In this document: positions 60,974 to 64,000 of the stretch, one piece after another
Layout: the number at the start of each line of letters is the position of its first letter
How positions within the stretch are numbered: position 1 is the first letter of the stretch
Assembly: GCA_902806595.1 (NCBI GenBank)
Contig: CADCXC010000044.1
Location: forward strand, 806,001 to 870,000
Source: Pyrenopolyporus hunteri
Taxonomy: Eukaryota > Ascomycota > Sordariomycetes > Xylariales > Hypoxylaceae
Length of the DNA: 64,000 nucleotides
Direction of reading: 5' to 3'
Translations under genes and position numbers: made by a program
The notes under the pieces: generated by a model
Seen by the model: the letters and a program-made list of their open reading frames with translations, nothing else
Database searches by the model: none
What the model was told of the DNA's origin: nothing

Positions 60974-63748
60974 AACACTATGGCCCGAGGACGTTCGTTG
61001 TTTCCTTTGATTGCATCAAACTGCATGGGTTACCCGTACTCGTCATTTAAAGCCGCGGATCGTATATACGTAATCCACCTTAGGAGAAGTGTAAGGTGAA
61101 GCCTCTCAGAGGATTTTCGTTTTAATTGTGGCCGGGGTCGACCTTTCATACTCACGAGCATAATAATTGACGATCGAGAGTTAGGACCGAAATATTAAGA
61201 GTCGCTACGACACGGTGGGTGTTCTGGATATTCTACATATATATCGGAATTACTTTCGCGGGGTTATGTCACGCGAAGCGGATCCGCCGCACGTAATGAT
61301 TTTCATCATGTGATATAGCGTTTACCTACGATACTTGTATAAAAAATCGACGCTCGATGTTAAAATTGATCGCGGTGAGACGTCTTTAGAGACTTGTACA
61401 GCCTAACATGCTGCCGAAAGCCATTGCCATTCCATGATCCTGTCCATTCTAGAATAGGCCCGGGCAACAAAGAGGGCCCAAAAACTGGGCATGGGGGGTT
61501 GAGTCTTCTAAATTTACTATCAACAATGCATGCCTGGCTTTTCTTCTGACGCTCTACACAGTGAAGTCAAATACGCAAGTAGGCGTATAACACGGGAAAT
61601 GTTGAGTATGATATGTAGGTAGGTATAAATCACCACCCAAGTTGCCGTTGAAAGTCCAAAATTAAGATAGGTGCCGAGATATTATAGGCGGCAAGAACAC
61701 ATCTTCCATATACGAGATATTGTTATTAAAAAGTCATCCTTAGGCTCACCAGGCAATCAGGTTGGAATGGGTACCTAGGTAAGTATGCATCAAAGTCCAA
61801 TGAGGATCAGGGCGGCAAAGCCAGTTTATCCATAGTAACCTCAACTTAAATAATTCATGTAATTTCAACATCTAAAAAACCAGAGGAATATTTGATTATC
61901 AAAACAATAAAAATTATCAGATGATAATCTACATTCGAAGCTTTAATTACATCCATCATAAGGGGGAACAGATTCGTCGTCACATGAAATATCCTAACTA
62001 ACCAATTAGAGGGCTTGGGTACCTTACATAATGGATGAATACAAAAGGGTACACGTCTCGTACCTCTACAACTAAACATGTACCTAGATATTAACAGCAA
62101 CGTTTAGCAGGGGAGGCTGGTGGGCCAAAGTAAAATGAAACAATGGGTTAATATCTATGCCTTGTTGCAAAATTATGTGAGGGCTGTTTTCAAAGTTGGC
62201 GATTTTCTTAGACAATTGTAGGTTGATATAGAGACTGGCTACCCTAAGCCGTAGGTACATGGCTAGGTACGTACAAGTTAACGAGATCTTCTCCGAGAAT
62301 GCGATCACGGGCGTGTCGGATCGTGTAAAGATAATCGGGGCACCTTACAATGGGATAATAAATATTGTACCTGTCCGAAGTGTTTCGTACCCAGGTATTT
62401 ACTGTTGACGCTGGATGGCGTGCAGTATGTACCCTACTTGGATTTAACTCATTCTACTTTGGGAGTGAACAGGGCTGTCTGGTTGGCTAGTTATTTTTAG
62501 AGCCAGCGTGGTCTAAGCGGGCCGTTGCCGTAACCCCCACTAGAAAGAGCCTCAGCGCCAGATCAATGGCGAAGTAGGTACCTACTTGAATACCATCAAT
62601 CTAACCACCTAGGCACAGCAAAAATACGTAGAAAATAATGTTTAGTTCCAACGCTTAGGTACTTGTATACCTATACATTGTACCATGTTGATTTTTAAAT
62701 CAGCAAATCACTTAAAACGTTTTTGATTTGACCTAGTGCGCCGTCTCTACTTCTAATCACTCCCCACCCATCGGCAGCTACTTAAACACGAGCCCTCCCC
62801 TCCAACTTTGCAACTTTTTCTCTCGTGGTTTTCATCTCATCCTTACCAAACTCATTTTCAAAATAACTTACCACATTTATATAATCTTTATCAATGTAGC
62901 CCAACTTCTTCATCTTTACTCTTAAAATATTATCAATCTCTATTGACCCTACCTAGGCCTTCTCCATCAACCTTTCATCTACCCCAAGCCTCTTCTACCC
63001 CGCATCGCTCTCCCTCTCTCCACTCTCCCCCACGAGCACCCCGGACACTACCCTCCGGCGACTATTCGAGGCTCCCCATTGTCGCCCACCGACGAGACTC
63101 TGGCGCGCCTCCCGACCCGCGACCCAGACACCACCATCTGGCCATCCACGAGACTGCCCATTGCCAATGCCGACGAGACTTTGGTCCGCCTCCCGACCCG
63201 CGCCGTAATCTACCCAGAGAAGCACGACTTCTCAAATGAGTTCGAGCCTTGATCCATATCATCTGCTTGTCTCCCCTACGAATAGACTGAAATGGTCATT
63301 TACTCCCCGCGCTGGAACACCCATTCCTAGTTGCTGTGGTTTATTGCCCGACATTTTCCTATCATAAAACCAACTGTTGTAGCATGTATGATACCCATAG
63401 ACTTCCTTCTGAACCCTCGAGTTCTTACTCGTTTTGTAATTTTATCATGAGGCATATGTACTGAGATGAGATCATCTCCCCTCCCGGATAATTGATGTTG
63501 GCTATATGTTCGATATCGTATTCTCTTGATTCTTAACCCGCTTCTTCCAACCCACCTACCGATCCGATAATAAAACAGAATATTTCGTCAGTATGCTCGT
63601 AGGACTGATGATCAACTGGCCAATCATTCCAAGCGCGGGCCCCCTTCTCATGAGTCTTACTCCGGTCTGGATGCCAACAGCCAATTCAAAGCACCACGTA
63701 GAATTTCAATTAGCAGTTCGCGCGGAGCGACCAACTCCACCAAAAAGC
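60974..63748. other. long spacer, no recognised gene
   Basis: 2.8 kb with short frames only. Contains GGTACCTA/CCTACC motifs (61770, 62575-62620), AT-leaning DNA and the 81-bp tandem repeat. An open frame from 62808 to 63239 has no ATG and is low-complexity (Ser/Pro/Arg). Frame 63593-63817 has an ATG but no domain and overlaps a better antisense frame. Confidence 0.45.
63067..63228. repeat. 81-bp imperfect tandem repeat, two copies
   Basis: Units begin at 63067 and 63148. Both contain cgacgagact, then cgcctcccgacccgcg at the same offset. The period of 81 (27 codons) keeps frame in all three plus frames, so a decoded repeat is possible, but no start codon supports a gene. Confidence 0.6.
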
Positions 63749-64000
63749 CTACCGCGGATCTACGTCCCCAATATACATTTCCTCAACCAACATCCAAATG
63801 CGTCTCCGGTTGCGTAAGCCGCTAGGGATCTTCAACAAGCTACTCTCCGCGTCCCAAATGCACCAGGCCTCCTGGCTTAGCTTGCGGACGAGAAGCTCCC
63901 AGTTGGGCTCCCGGTCACGGTGCTCTTTGCCCCACCGCGTGCTGAACTCTTCGATGACCGCACCGTCAAGGTCCCTCAGAAACGGTAGACACTTGCCGCG
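63749..64000 (-). CDS. 3' end of an unidentified gene, runs off the window
   Basis: Open minus-strand frame from the window edge to a stop at 63749-63751, 83 codons without a start. It reads as ordinary protein (FLRDLDGAVIEEFSTRWGKE, REPNWELLVRKLSQEAWCIW, RRRIWMLVEEMYIGDV) with tryptophans and mixed charge. No family recognised. Preferred over the plus-strand frame 63593-63817 because of its composition, but the call is tentative. Confidence 0.4.
   Translation of the reverse strand, partial: RGKCLPFLRDLDGAVIEEFSTRWGKEHRDREPNWELLVRKLSQEAWCIWDAESSLLKIPSGLRNRRRIWMLVEEMYIGDVDPR

Noticed and set aside
62808..63239. 143-codon plus ORF
   Set aside because: No ATG start; low-complexity Ser/Pro/Arg translation dominated by the 81-bp repeat.

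Overview
This window is nuclear DNA of a filamentous ascomycete (Pezizomycotina). The genes are intron-bearing. The introns are short (52-161 bp), with GTRNGT-like donors, CTAAC/CTGAC branch sites and YAG acceptors. The protein families are typical of these fungi, and the repeats carry the C-to-T/G-to-A signature of repeat-induced point mutation (RIP). I cannot fix the genus from the sequence alone.

Layout. 1-2655: 3' part of an Sro7/Lgl/tomosyn-type WD40 exocytosis protein. 3211-6097: five-exon secreted GH3 beta-glucosidase, followed by a degenerate telomere-like tract. 6.7-13 kb: gene-poor, holding weak hypothetical genes, a tRNA-like relic, a mini GPI-type protein (9240-9575) and a two-exon small secreted cysteine-rich protein (12249-12569). 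13070-23641 (minus): one giant 12-exon gene for a protein of about 3,271 aa with DUF6606/DUF3638/DUF3645 architecture and a P-loop. 23.7-30.3 kb: long decayed intergenic DNA with a YVTN-propeller fragment. 30.3-32.9 kb: a broken NFX1-type SF1 helicase gene. 33073-46325: a 13.25 kb AT-rich block, which I resolve as two nested, heavily RIP-mutated LTR retrotransposons. The outer one has 156-bp LTRs and a 5-bp target duplication; the inner one has LTRs of about 215 bp.

46668-50705: a three-exon GAF hybrid histidine kinase that starts 342 bp from the outer LTR. 52668-54419: a secreted Ser/Thr-rich wall-type protein with a six-cysteine, CBM19-like core. 54998-56296: a very GC-rich class V aminotransferase-like enzyme. 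56347-56932 and 59163-59742: two inverted copies of a MITE-like element of about 585 bp that flank the replication regulator SLD2 gene (57357-58849, minus). 59915-60973: a TOPORS-like RING protein. The last 3 kb hold an 81-bp imperfect tandem repeat and the 3' end of a minus-strand ORF that leaves the window.

Functional theme. Housekeeping genes (exocytosis, replication initiation, ubiquitin/SUMO ligase, two-component sensing) are interspersed with secreted accessory proteins (beta-glucosidase, wall protein, cysteine-rich peptide, GPI-type peptide) and silenced mobile DNA. The genes are independent transcription units with no clear biosynthetic cluster. The most informative new structure is the nested, RIP-saturated LTR block, whose mutated interior stops inside its own LTRs.
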